Source: JAAZAI01 sp050942875
Lineage (GTDB): Bacteria; Verrucomicrobiota; Kiritimatiellia; RFP12; UBA3636
DNA length: 37,002 nt
Direction: 5' to 3'
Assembly: GCA_050942875.1 (NCBI GenBank)
Contig: JBMNOD010000033.1
Location: forward strand, 1 to 37,002
A model generated the notes under the pieces. The model was not told where the DNA came from. It ran no database searches and saw only the letters and a list, made by a program, of their open reading frames with translations. The position numbers and the translations under genes were made by a program. The stretch's first letter is position 1. Every line of letters starts with the position of its first letter. Positions 25,201-32,200 of the stretch are shown piece by piece.

Positions 25201-27042
25201 GAGGAGACGGAAGGCTGGGGCGTCACCCGCTTTGCGACGATCCAGGACGGTGTCAGCGCTGTCGCGGCCGGCGGCACGGTCAACGCGCTGGCGGGGATCT
25301 ACAGCGAAAACGTCGCCTTGAACAAGCCGTTGACGCTTGCCGGTCCGGCGGTCGGCGAGAAGCCCTTGCTGGTCGGCATGATCACCGGGACGTACACGGG
25401 CGGTTTGGCGACGCGCATCGAGAACATCGACTTCAAGGTCAATGCGGTCGACAAGAACAACCTCAACCTCGCAGGGGTCGCGAACCTCACCGTCACGAGC
25501 TGCGATTTCAACGCCGACGGGCGCTTCATGACATCGCCGCAAGTGGTGGCCGTCCAGTTGGACAACAAAAAAACCTGCCAGGACATCACGTTCGATGCCT
25601 GTACCTTCCGCGACGGCTACTACGTCGCGATCCAGGGCCGGGCGGACAACCTGTTGATCAAGGACTGCCTCATCGACAACTGCAAGAGCGGCGTCAACAT
25701 CCAGCATGCCTCTGGCGCAGGAGCGACCGTGACCAATTGCGAAATCAACGTGGTGGCGCAAGGCGCGGTCAACGACACCTACGGCGTGCGCTTCGGCAGC
25801 GCAAGCGGCTTGGCGCAGAACTTGAACATCGTGGGTTGCATCTTCACCGTCGATCAGAACGAACTGACGCCTGACGCGGGCACCTGTTTCAACGCCGTCA
25901 TTGTACGCGAGGCGGCCTCGGGCACGCTGGCCATCTCGCAGTCGAGTGTCCTGGGCGGGGTGGTCAACCTGTCCGCGACGCCGCTCACGGCGGAAAACAA
26001 CTGGTTCGGCAGCGAGACCGGGCCGACCAACGCCGCGAATTTTGGCGGCCTCGGCGACGTGGTCGCCGGAACGGTCGACTTCAGCCCGTGGCTGGGCGAC
26101 GGCACGGACACGCAGCCGGGTGTCATCGGCTTCCAGTCGAACCCGACACCGGTCCACTACCTGTCCGCCGGCTTGACGTTCAGCACCGAGCCCACAGGCG
26201 CACGGCTGGGCGAGGCGTTGGGCACGCAGCCGGTCGTCACGGTGACGAACGAGATCGGCGAAATCGCGACACGGTTCAGCGGCAACATCGTGCTGGCGAT
26301 CGGGAACAACCCCGGAGCGCCGTTGACGGGCAGGCTGATCGGCACCACGAACCTCGTGGCCGTCAACGGTGTGGCAACCTTCACGGATGTCGCCATCGTC
26401 AGGGGCAAGGGCGACGGCTATACGCTTGTCGCTTCAACCGAAGGTCTGCCCGCGGTGACGAGCTCCGCCTTCAACATCGAGAACAGCCCGCCGGTGGCGG
26501 GCGCCATCAGCCTGGTGGCCGTCGCCGGGCAATCGCTCGCGTTCAACGCCGCGGACTACTGCCAGGACATCGATGGCGACACGCTCACGGTGAACGTGCC
26601 CAATCCGCCTGCGGGGCTGGACGTGGCGCGCGTCGATGGCCTGTTGGCCTATCTGGGCGCCCCGTCCGACATCGGCATGACGGTGACCTTTGACTACACG
26701 GTCAGCGATGGGCAGCTTGAGGCGCAAGGGACGGTCGTCATCGAGGTGGTGGACTCCATCGAGGACTACCTGAGCAAGGCGCTGGCGATCACCCACGTTG
26801 CGATCGAGCCTGGTTCCGCTGTCTGCATACTGCGCTTCCTCGCAGTTGAAGGCGAGGTGAGCTACGAAGTCCTGCAACGGCCGGACCTCGAGACAGGGGA
26901 ATGGGAGGTGGTGGCCGATGCCGATTGGACTTGCGAGCCGTCGGCAGACGGTTTCTACGGTGTCATGCAAGCGGTCGTGCCCATTTCCGAAGCCGCTCCT
27001 CGGATGTTCTACAGGATACACGCCACGATCAGCGCCCCCTAG
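16234..27042 (+). CDS. Giant secreted beta-helix repeat protein (adhesin-like)
   Basis: 3602 residues. Sec signal peptide (1-23, ending SAYG); no lipobox. Residues about 30-215 contain two InlB/Listeria-Bacteroides-like pieces (EGYTFKGWSE near 95; VVGWYFDDG near 190). At least ten units begin with a Y/F-x-T-L/I-x-x-A-x-x-A...G-x-x-V-x-L pattern (near residues 575, 939, 1033, 1115, 1351, 1761, 2180, 2599, 2690, 3000). Residues 1351-2598 are three long tandem repeats of 410, 419 and 419 residues. Residues 2670-2975 and 2978-3300 are two paralogous parallel beta-helix domains (VDDDY/F...FATIQDGV start, YWGS or WFGS...GPT end). Then come an Ig-like domain (about 3306-3415), a cadherin-like domain (about 3418-3508) and a C-terminal domain ending MFYRIHA, a pattern seen in verrucomicrobial surface proteins. 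No autotransporter barrel or LPXTG was seen, so the anchor is unknown. Start overlaps the Lnb-like gene. Confidence 0.85.
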   Translation: MKSKLYLLLAAMGIVCLSPSAYGGSSTYYYRTQLIAEANDSAAGKVYASTSASAPGDADYGTRIESDIVESSKDGSSAPTISVTFNVWAKSNEGYTFKGWSETKTDTSGRAGSSWTVNNSRGNETKANAELVQKTIYAIFQPAPRATITFVANEGGAYTVNGGAPASNPTNIYLDVTLSLAAQPDAQHGVVGWYFDDGATRTYFSAGSAATHTVAESGTIGVEFCAADEVATVTTYEALTAALADSGIKKVSIPSGSAVVVPEGSSMTIPSGKALSAEGTLYVDGSATVQGLISGNVSECAKWIRQQGQSDGVPFNPYGTEKYWKTSVATKSGTISGATAHATVVNGLGQAFRIALPASSKLLVVTRDTSVAVNHITGISSVATSGNIVNATASGKMSVLLETGCVVNGGLTAKTGFAGVVDCAGINCSTASGCEVSGNNGAAAFLNCPSFTVSKCVNISHSYYNCQSIKISSYNASGSGCVEFYDCGPTVTISYSRAPSTTTYARFYSGTYDSMPRNSSCVIYGGRYKQDPGTEGAYLATGKSLQVKQEGGYYVVYEHIAVNVAQIDTGAEVLSFETLQDACDAVGSGQTVRLVQNYGESETVTVAAGKNFSFELAGYSLTNTAGRIINNGVVWIKDSATLDATAETSVIGWGIENNGVITNTYGTYKGDFTLNAGSKLVTHNGRFLNQLVLGSGVSDPTGVADLRGGCFSMALNAAGFLAQDYLQKNSWVGKFPYAFVEETTQSGCEKAWQVTALPPADLSLYAKSGAVRSLPRAEYANDADWCRRAELESMLKPYSGTLDCTVSFDRAVSQGTVTIYANAKTTINEALDRDMAANEVYRLLITKFLSYGSSYTLFGYDRFLTGNDFTQTAKVGTADVGGANTGTVIKYELEVCHTTDRHANPQTPSLFVKDFAVATCRYMLGGKKAAIDRDGSRLAYDSLAAAVAASQDGETILIGADTASDVTLAKAGTYTIDPYGFEHTGQVSIGDGFFQKAPATTSPSLAVAQDVPSADATTYVVGRKVAQVGETFYDSLNQAIAAAGDAVVTLLVATDEQIPLAENASFKLAVAPGVTFDENSIAPADGCMVQKTAGEGHTTYKAIKDVVETADGTKYATVAAAIANETGTEIVLTVKASVTETVSVPEGKKVTITVVDGAEPNLTVNPASGSFLVETKRGATTSYEAKRITEDLVETPAGVVAKKVEGGVTNDVADASAFVARLTGNAAAGRVDNAAVEALDKITVTLTDILVVESDVIEAATFDVTPTAKAGQELGGTLLKFRLPVDAAAVKPRAKIYHAGAFFGVLPVGSETVAGTACKFIEVESNAFSPYGYELLGGAENPVAAIGGMGYATLDEALAAANDGDMIELLADVSGVTGTYAISKSITLDGNGFTIAAAANTEPRDVVNAYMGARVMFQVGAANATFRNLVVDGHATHYYTFLAETQNGVFTVEDTQWLHGGEASVGGETGVGYGAAIHVNGATLLVNGPFHADTGGKAAGIFPFTGILYDGGGLHFDDAVEATIGADLLLVGMDEAVDLSTVDALLEAMNTPAGFAPYTLTLGGDSSLAFTGASPLAWNDIVDYGKAIMDVSAGLGYEGLDKDTTPVEVGLLADTVLPATFTFADANFTVNGNGNALSGTIEYADGAGALGNVVMGTAERPLVLDVTGVSDPVRLGGDVALANLVIQMTAEQARAGAPVVSWDAVGGAPANGAAARVQIVDGEGAPTGATAQLLWDEECGVAYIGPCEARLTGPTRETPVYTTLADAIAAAVDGDTVTLMTDLADYTGTTLITKSITLDGSGFTIAAAANANPRDMAAAFTGGTSMIKVASGEASIRNLTLDGDATHAYTYLIEVVNGGTELTTENVRLEHGGERTAGGQAGAGYGAGVHVNNASLVVKDGFFACTGGKEHGIFPFTGILPEGDSAVSFDLADDTDENPTVEIGDDLLLVGMIGAIPPDAAQDLLDDMRVPSRFIPYTLTLGDGTDYAFTGASPLAWNDIIDYGKAIMDVSAGLGYEGLDKDTTPVEVGLLADTVLPATFTFADTNFTVNGNGNALSGTIEYTDGAGAIENVVMGTAERPLVLDVTGVSDPVRLGGDVSLANLVIQMTAEQARAGAPVVSWDAVGGAPANGTAARVQIVDGEGAPTGATAQLLWDEETGIAYIGPCEARLTGPTHENPVYTTLADAIAAAVDGDTVTLMTDLAGYTGTTLITKSLTLDGANHAITAAANTNPRDMAAAFTGGTSMIKVASGEASIRNLTLDGDATHAYTYLIEVVNVGTKLTTENVHLEHGGERTAGGQAGAGYGAGIHVNNASLVVKDGFFACTGGKEHGIFPFTGILPEGDSAVSFDLAEDTDENPTVGIGGDLLLVGMIGAIPLDDAQDLLDDMRVPSRFIPYTLTLGDGADYAFTGASPLAWNDIIDYGKAIMDISAGLGYEGLDKDTTPVEVGLLADTVLPATFTFADTNFTVNGNGNALSGTIEYTDGAGAIENVVMGTAERPLVLDVTGVSDPVRLGGDVSLANLVIQMTAEQARAGAPVVSWDAVGGAPANGTAAQVQIVDGEGAPTGATAQLLWDEETGIAYIGPCEARLTGPTHGNPVYTTLADAIAAATDNDTVTLLADNLAAELAAGQSVTIDDNGHSGLSITTVEGYQVVYDAGTYTSVPNEPAAVVWVDDDYAAGSSGGHIWGYDAFATIQDGVAAVTANGTVNILSGTYAETVTTGKIVNYAGVEDGNGGGLPTVLGSISINVPAAPDAASRIENIHFKSDGAAACLTLKNIDGGVTVSNCTFNGDGKLKNAINLDSAPNGNNLVVEDSVFTNGLYLAINGAAREVAVRRTLISGAKSGINMQSGGVDLVVEDCDIAVSVQGADSSSYGVRFSSTDAGAGHDLTVTGSRIAVDPNGFEIDPARHRAIWIRSGASGALQVAENIIDGYVANESAGTLDASANYWGSATPDINSLIIGNVEVESLYVDTALTDLRYLAVYVDDDFTEETEGWGVTRFATIQDGVSAVAAGGTVNALAGIYSENVALNKPLTLAGPAVGEKPLLVGMITGTYTGGLATRIENIDFKVNAVDKNNLNLAGVANLTVTSCDFNADGRFMTSPQVVAVQLDNKKTCQDITFDACTFRDGYYVAIQGRADNLLIKDCLIDNCKSGVNIQHASGAGATVTNCEINVVAQGAVNDTYGVRFGSASGLAQNLNIVGCIFTVDQNELTPDAGTCFNAVIVREAASGTLAISQSSVLGGVVNLSATPLTAENNWFGSETGPTNAANFGGLGDVVAGTVDFSPWLGDGTDTQPGVIGFQSNPTPVHYLSAGLTFSTEPTGARLGEALGTQPVVTVTNEIGEIATRFSGNIVLAIGNNPGAPLTGRLIGTTNLVAVNGVATFTDVAIVRGKGDGYTLVASTEGLPAVTSSAFNIENSPPVAGAISLVAVAGQSLAFNAADYCQDIDGDTLTVNVPNPPAGLDVARVDGLLAYLGAPSDIGMTVTFDYTVSDGQLEAQGTVVIEVVDSIEDYLSKALAITHVAIEPGSAVCILRFLAVEGEVSYEVLQRPDLETGEWEVVADADWTCEPSADGFYGVMQAVVPISEAAPRMFYRIHATISAP
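20284..21513 (+). repeat. Long coding tandem repeat, unit 1 (410 residues)
   Basis: First of three units. The first half is clearly diverged from units 2 and 3. From about 20940 (FTGASPLAWND) to the end it is nearly identical to them, with roughly nine amino-acid changes in 185. Confidence 0.85.
21514..22770 (+). repeat. Long coding tandem repeat, unit 2 (419 residues)
   Basis: Exactly 1257 nt, like unit 3, with no length change between them. By eye about 22 of 419 residues differ from unit 3. A patch near 21616-21660 (SITLDG-GFTIAAAAN) matches unit 1 and not unit 3. Confidence 0.9.
22771..24027 (+). repeat. Long coding tandem repeat, unit 3 (419 residues)
   Basis: 1257 nt. A fourth, truncated unit starts at 24028 (VYTTLADAIAAATDNDTVTLL) and runs only about 60 residues before the beta-helix domains. 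Confidence 0.9.
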
Positions 27043-27076
27043 GCGCAAGGTCGGCGAAGGCTTGGTTTTCTGACCG

Positions 27077-27133
27077 CGCATCTGTTTGGTCTGACGGACT
27101 CGTTCAAGGAGCCGCCCAGATCAAACAGATGCG
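27077..27133 (+). terminator. Long stem-loop after the giant gene
   Basis: 17-bp arms 27077-27093 and 27117-27133 (CGCATCTGTTTG core) with a 23-nt loop. The single mismatch becomes a G-U pair in RNA, so the helix is continuous. It lies 35 nt after the stop codon. There is no T-run, so it may protect the 3' end or pause transcription and need not be a classical terminator. Confidence 0.45.
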
Positions 27134-27345
27134 TGTTGCGTCAGGAGCGGTGCGCCTTGACCGAGCGGACGACGGTGCGCCGCGGCAGAGGCGCATCGTC
27201 GCGGTTTCGGTTCCCACGGCCTATTCCAATGTGCCCTTGAAGCCAGTTTTTTCAAAAATGGAGAGCGCGGCGCCGCCTGCGTTCCGTTGTCAGCCACAAG
27301 GACAACTCTTTTATTCACCCCGCCACCGGGCTCCGCCCCTTTTTA

Positions 27346-27443
27346 GAGCGACTTGAGAAATAGTATAGCCGCACGATTTGAACTAGGATTCGGCGTTTGG
27401 AGCTGGAGGATAGAATGTGGATGCGGATTTTCTTAAACCGCTC
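27346..27443. mobile_element. 98-bp MITE candidate flanked by TA
   Basis: Ends GAGCGACTTGAGAAA (27346 on) and, on the other strand, GAGCGGTTTAAGAAA (from 27443), 12 of 15 matching. It is flanked on both sides by TA (27344-27345 and 27444-27445), as expected for IS630/Tc1-mariner-type insertion. The inside is AT-richer than its surroundings and holds no gene. Confidence 0.45.
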
Positions 27444-27508
27444 TAGACAGCGTAAGCGTGTGCTGTTGCGCAGAGCAGCGGCGGGGGTTTTCTCACCTCT
27501 CACCTCTC

Positions 27509-27534
27509 CTTGCGGGCAGCCCCTTGCCCGCAAG
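27509..27534 (-). terminator. Hairpin directly after the LUD gene
   Basis: 10-bp perfect stem (CTTGCGGGCA 27509-27518 and complement 27525-27534), 6-nt loop, three nt beyond the LUD stop codon. It is not followed by a T-run on the minus strand. Confidence 0.5.
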
Positions 27535-27537
27535 TCC

Positions 27538-28194
27538 CTACAGCCCCAAATCGTCGTCAACCACAAGCACGGTCACGTCGCTGCGCGAAGGCTTCCGATC
27601 CATGACGACCGTGACGCGGCAGATGCGCTCGGGGGAATCGCAATCGCTGCATACCCCGGTTCGGGTGCATGGCGTGTTCTTGTTCAGCCGGATGGCGTTG
27701 GCGGGCCCCGCGATGGCTCTCACACGCTGGATGGCCTCGGCGACGCCGCCTTCCACGATCTTGTTGCGACCGGCGACCATGACGATTTTCGCAGGGCCGA
27801 AGATCGTGGCCGCGACGCGGTTGCCCACGCCATCGACGTTGACGATTTCGCCCGACGCCGTAACGGCATTGACGCTGCAAATGAACAGATCGCACGTCTG
27901 CTGGCTGCGCATGATGGCGGGCTTGTCCTCGGGGTTGACACTGGGGTCGCCGTGGTCGAGGATTTTCGCGCCAGCGGCGACGAACCGCTCGCGGACGCCG
28001 AGCACGCCCACGGAGAGCGAGCCGCCGAAACCGATGGTCTTCGCACCAGCGCCAAGTTCGACGAGCGCGTCGGCTGCGTCGGCGACATTGGCGCAGTACT
28101 GCGCCGCAAAGCCGCGGCGAATCAACGCATCAACCGTGCGACGGCACTTGTTTTCAGAAAGTTTGGCAAGGATGGATGCAGTTTTCTCTTTCAT
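27538..28194 (-). CDS. LUD-domain (LutC/YkgG-like) protein
   Basis: 218 residues, one LUD domain (PF02589) throughout: KTIGFGGSLSVGVLGV near 52, LFICSVNAVTASGEIVNVDG near 104, GNRVAATIFGPAKIVMVAGRNKIV (split) near 125, NAIRLNKNTPC and GVCSDCDSPERIC near the end. The Cys-rich PC...GVCSDC..P..IC segment is usual in the single-gene branch of this family. LUD proteins are linked to lactate oxidation, but lutA and lutB are not beside it here, so its role is uncertain. An extended -10 (TGTTATACT) ends 7 nt before the ATG, and no Shine-Dalgarno is present. Confidence 0.85.
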   Translation of the reverse strand: MKEKTASILAKLSENKCRRTVDALIRRGFAAQYCANVADAADALVELGAGAKTIGFGGSLSVGVLGVRERFVAAGAKILDHGDPSVNPEDKPAIMRSQQTCDLFICSVNAVTASGEIVNVDGVGNRVAATIFGPAKIVMVAGRNKIVEGGVAEAIQRVRAIAGPANAIRLNKNTPCTRTGVCSDCDSPERICRVTVVMDRKPSRSDVTVLVVDDDLGL

Positions 28195-28201
28195 GTCCCA
28201 C

Positions 28202-28209
28202 AGTATAAC
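28202..28209 (-). promoter_or_regulatory. Extended -10 element at the LUD gene, possible leaderless start
   Basis: On the minus strand TG-T-TATACT followed by seven nt and then the ATG at 28194. Transcription from this element would begin at or next to the A of the start codon. Confidence 0.45.
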
Positions 28210-28690
28210 AGCTTCACATCAAGAAGGGAACAGAAGAACAAACCAGGCTTGTCCGGGCTGCCGTTATTCCAAGGACATCGTTTACAACAACTCCATCTGG
28301 CCCGAGGCGTCGGATCTCCACCGGCGCCAGATCGCCGCGCCGGCGCAGAAGATTCCGGAGGTTCGCGAGCAACATCCCGACAGCACCCTGGCCACAGGCA
28401 GAGCGCCGCCGCCTGGATTGCGGGCGGCTGACGGCGCACCCGGCTGACGAGACTCCGAAACGGCGTCGCCTTCAACAGAAAGACGAACCCCAGACAAGAA
28501 CCGTCCATTGTCCATCGACCTCTCGTCACACCTCCCGTGGTACCGTTTTGCGGTGGAACTGTCGAGCGGAAGTTGGTAGGAGGGAGACAGAAACTCGAAA
28601 CTTGGCCGTGACGGCTTCGCCGAGTGGGGTGCTGTCCACAAAGTCCACCCTGTCCACTCTGTCCACAAAACAGAGAGGAAGCCGGAGACG

Positions 28691-28714
28691 GGGGCACGGA
28701 CATTCCTGTCCGTG
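28691..28714. repeat. Palindromic repeat family B, copy 2
   Basis: Identical over 24 nt to 5021-5044 (arms CACGGACA / TGTCCGTG around TTCC). A second hairpin (CACGGGTT, 4-nt loop, AACCCGTG) and CCCC follow at once. Confidence 0.65.
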
Positions 28715-28784
28715 GTCGTCCACGGGTTGGGAAACCCGTGCCCCTTTTCCCTTCGCCACGCCATCGGCGAACCACCGCCGCCCC

Positions 28785-28990
28785 GGCGGGTTCCGGCGCA
28801 TCGGCGGGTTCCGGCGCATCGGCGGGTTCCGGCGCATCGGCTTCTTGTCCGCCCGTCGGTGCCATGTCGCTGGGGACCGCGGTCTCCGCGGGCCGCCCGC
28901 CGCCCCGGCGGGTTCCGGCGCATCGGCTTCTTGTCCGCCCGGCGGTGCCATGTCGCTGGGGACCGCGGTCTCCGCGGGCCGCCCGCCGCC
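28785..28990. repeat. GC-rich tandem repeats (18 bp and 86 bp)
   Basis: GGCGGGTTCCGGCGCATC is repeated head to tail at 28785, 28803 and 28821. The last unit starts an 86-bp unit (28821-28906) that is repeated nearly unchanged at 28907-28990. Part of it resembles family C. Confidence 0.8.
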
Positions 28991-29264
28991 CGGCGGGCGC
29001 GTCGGCGTCAACACCCCGCCGCCACCGTAGTCTCGAAACCACTCTTCGAGATTATGGAAATCAAGGAAAGTCCCGAAGGGGCAAAAATTCTAGATTCTGG
29101 CTGCTGGATTCTCGAGTCTTTCCAACCGCGGGACACACGGAAAGACTTTCCTGATTTCAGACAGAATGGAAACTTGACACTTGAAATTGGAAACTGGGGC
29201 TGGGACGGCCGCGCCGAATGTTTTTTAGGCGCGCCTGAACCCTGAAGCCTCGATCCTTGGCGAT

Positions 29265-32200
29265 TCAATTTTGAATCGCACCAGGCCCTGAGATCCGGCT
29301 TCTGCCGCCGGAGACGGGCGTCACTTCGATTTGCGTGGCGATGCGCTCCTTGAGCGCCGGCACGTGCGAGATGACGCCGATCAGCTTGCCGTCCTGCTGC
29401 AAGCCGGCCAGCGTCTCCAGCGCCATGTCGAGCGCCTCGTCGTCGAGCGTGCCGAAGCCTTCGTCGAGGAACAGCGAGTCCACGCGGATGTTCCGGCTCG
29501 ACATGTGCGACAGCCCCAGCGCCAGCGCCAGGCTGACGATGAAGCTCTCGCCGCCCGAGAGGTTCTTCGTGGAGCGGATTTCCCCGGCCTGGTAGTTGTC
29601 CACCACGTTCAATTCCAGGGGCGACGCCTCGTCGCGGACGAGCAGGTAGCGGTCGGTCATCTTCCGGAGCTGCCGGTTCGCATGGCCGACCATGATCTCG
29701 AAGGTGAGCCCCTGGGCGAAGTTTCGGTACTTCTTGCCGTCGGCGGAGCCGATCAATTCGTGCAGGGCGTCCCACTGGCGGCACTCCTTCCGCTGGGCGT
29801 TGATCGCGGTCTGCTTCTCCGCGATCCGCGCCCGGGCCGTCGCGTTTTCGTTCAGTTCGTGCCGAAGCCCGGCAATCGCATCCCGCAGTTCCTTCAGAGC
29901 CTCTTCCTGCTCGATGAATCGCGGCTGAAGCGCTTCCAGCGTCTCCTCGGTGAGGTTGCGCGCCATCTCCGCCGCCAGACGCGCCTCACGATCCTTCCGC
30001 CGGGCGTTCAAATCCGTTTGGCGCTCATTCAGATTGCTGGCCGCAGCCGCCAATTCCGCCCGGCGCTCCGAGGGAAGTCGGGCCGCCAAAAATTCGGCTT
30101 CGTCTGAAAACCCCGCCGATGCGCGCGCAGCGGAAAACGCTGTTTCCAGCCTTCCCAACTCCGGCTCCTGGCGCGCAAGACGTCGCTTCAGCGTTTCGAC
30201 GCGATCCCTTGCGGTGTTCAAAAGCTGCTGGAGCTTGCCGTGTTGCTCCCGGCTCTGTTTCTCGGCGCTTTCGGCGGCGGCAACCGCCTGGTTCAAGCGG
30301 CGCTCTTCGGCGTCCGGGTTCTTGTCGCCGTACAGCGCCTGGCGTTCCGCGCGCGTGGCGGCGAATTCCCCTTTCAAGATTTCGAGCTGTCTCCGCTTTT
30401 CAGCCAAGGCGGCGCCTTGCGTTTCGATGACCGCATCCAGCCGCTTCAATTCGCCATCGAGAGCGGAAATCCGCTTCTCGATTTCCGCTTTTTGTCCGAC
30501 CCGACCCTGCCACGCCTCCAACCGCGCCTGAAGCGTCGTGCGCAAGGGCGCGATCTCCGCTTCGGGGATTTCCGCGATGCCAAGCGGCTGGAGCTTGGCC
30601 GCAACGGCCTGCCTGCGTTCGGCAAAGTCGGCACGGCGTTCCTGCAAATCTTCCTGCGCCTCGGCCAGCTTTTGTTCGGCGACCGTCCTGCCGTTGGCGA
30701 CGACGGATTCCCGGCTTTCGGCTTCGACCACCTTTTCGCGAGCCGCGCTTTCGGCTTTCGCGAATTCCTCGATCGCGTTTCCCTGCGCCTCGGCTTGTTT
30801 AATCAGCCGGGTCAAATCCTCGATCTTCCGTTCGGTTTCGTCGGGGGTCGGCACGTTTCCGGCGGCGTAGGGGTGTTCGGTCGCGCCGCAGAGCGGACAG
30901 GGCTTGCCGTCTTCCAGCTTGGCCCGGTGCGCTTCCAGCTCCGCGATTTTGGCCAGATAGGCCATTTCGCGCAACAAGGCGTCCTTCTCGGCGCGGTATT
31001 CCCGCAACAAGCGCCCGCCCAGCAACTGGTTCAAGGCCTCCTGGCCTTGCCGGAGCCTTTGCGCAGCGTCATCGAGCTTTTGCCTTTTCGCGGCGACTTG
31101 TCGGCGATGATCCTCGAGCGCCTTTGCCGCTTGTTCCAGCGATGCCGCGGCCTTGACTTGCGCGGCCTCCTTTTGCGCGATTTCGGCCTGCCGTTCGAGC
31201 AGGCCGTTCAACTGCTCCTCGACCCCGGCCAACCCGCCGACCAGCCATTCGTCCCGCGCATGTTCCCGGAGATCGTCGTCCACCAGTTCCAGCGCATCGC
31301 AGGCTTCGGCGCGTTTGTCCTGCTGCGCGAGGCGGGCGGCTTTGTCGGCTTCGATCCCGGCCGAATCCCGCTGGCAGCCTGCTTCGCCTTCTGCGACGGC
31401 GTTTTGCTGGTCGCCCAGTTTTTGATCGAGCGAGCGGACTTTCTGCAAGGTCGGCGCAGCCGCTTGCAAGGCTTCTTTCTTCTCGGTCGTCTGCCGCTCC
31501 GCCGCCTGCAATGCGTCGGCCTGTTCTTGGGCGGCGGCTTCGAGCCCGGGAAGCGACGCTTCTTCGGCTTTCAATGCGGCTTGGTCGTGCGTCTGCTGCT
31601 TGCGGGCGGCGGCGAGCGTGGCGTAGGCGCCGTCCAGCGAAGCGGCGTTCAAGGCGCGGTCGAGCTTTTCGCGATCCGGCTGGAACGCCTCGATCTCGCT
31701 CTGCAGCTTGTCCGACTCGTCGGCCAGGCTGGCGATCTCCTGTTTCAGCCCGCCAATGGCGGCAAGCCAATCGATGGCTTTCTTCGTGACGGCCGATGCG
31801 GCGGCAAGCGCCGCCTCCGCCTGCCGCTTGTCGTCGAGCGCCTGCTTCCGCGCTTGCTCCTCCTCCGGCCCGAGGATTTGGATGCCTTTTATTTCCGCTT
31901 GGAGCCGCTCAAGCTCCGTCTGCTCCTCGCGCTGGCGCTCGTGGACGCGGATGGAAATCTTGCTGTAGATTTCCGTGCCCGTGATCTGCTCCAGGATCGG
32001 CGCCCGGTCGTCGGGCGCCGCTTGCAGGAACACCGCGAATCCGCCCTGGGCCAGCAGCATGGAGCGGGTGAAGCGCTCGAAGTCCATGCCCGTGACCTCC
32101 ACGACCTTGTCGGCGACGCCCTGGATGCTGGATTCGAAGATTTCGCCAGTGTCGGCGTTGGCGATCTCGCGCCTCGGCGCCTGGAGCTCGCCATCCGGCC

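Larger units (their letters stand above)
27043..27537. other. Intergenic region with stem-loop and MITE candidate
   Basis: About 495 bp between the convergent giant gene and the LUD gene. It contains a 17-bp stem (27077-27133), a TA-flanked short inverted-repeat element (27346-27443) and the hairpin after the LUD gene (27509-27534). No gene was seen. Confidence 0.6.
28195..29264. repeat. Repeat-dense intergenic region
   Basis: About 1070 bp without a convincing gene. It holds GTCCAC-AAAGTCCACC-type units (28628-28668; inverse of 7972-8012), palindrome family B (28691-28714) followed by a CACGGGTT/AACCCGTG hairpin, and tandem 18-bp and 86-bp repeats (28785-28990). At 29048-29066 is TTCGAGATTATGGAAATC, similar to 8181-8198. 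AACTTGACACTTGAAATTGG-like sequence lies at 29170-29195. Confidence 0.7.

Noticed and set aside
28785..28990. CRISPR array
   Set aside because: Repeats are directly adjacent with no unique spacers, and no cas genes were seen.
28191..29042. Overlapping frames in the 28-29 kb intergenic region
   Set aside because: They are translations of tandem and dispersed repeats, similar in several frames and on both strands, without family features.
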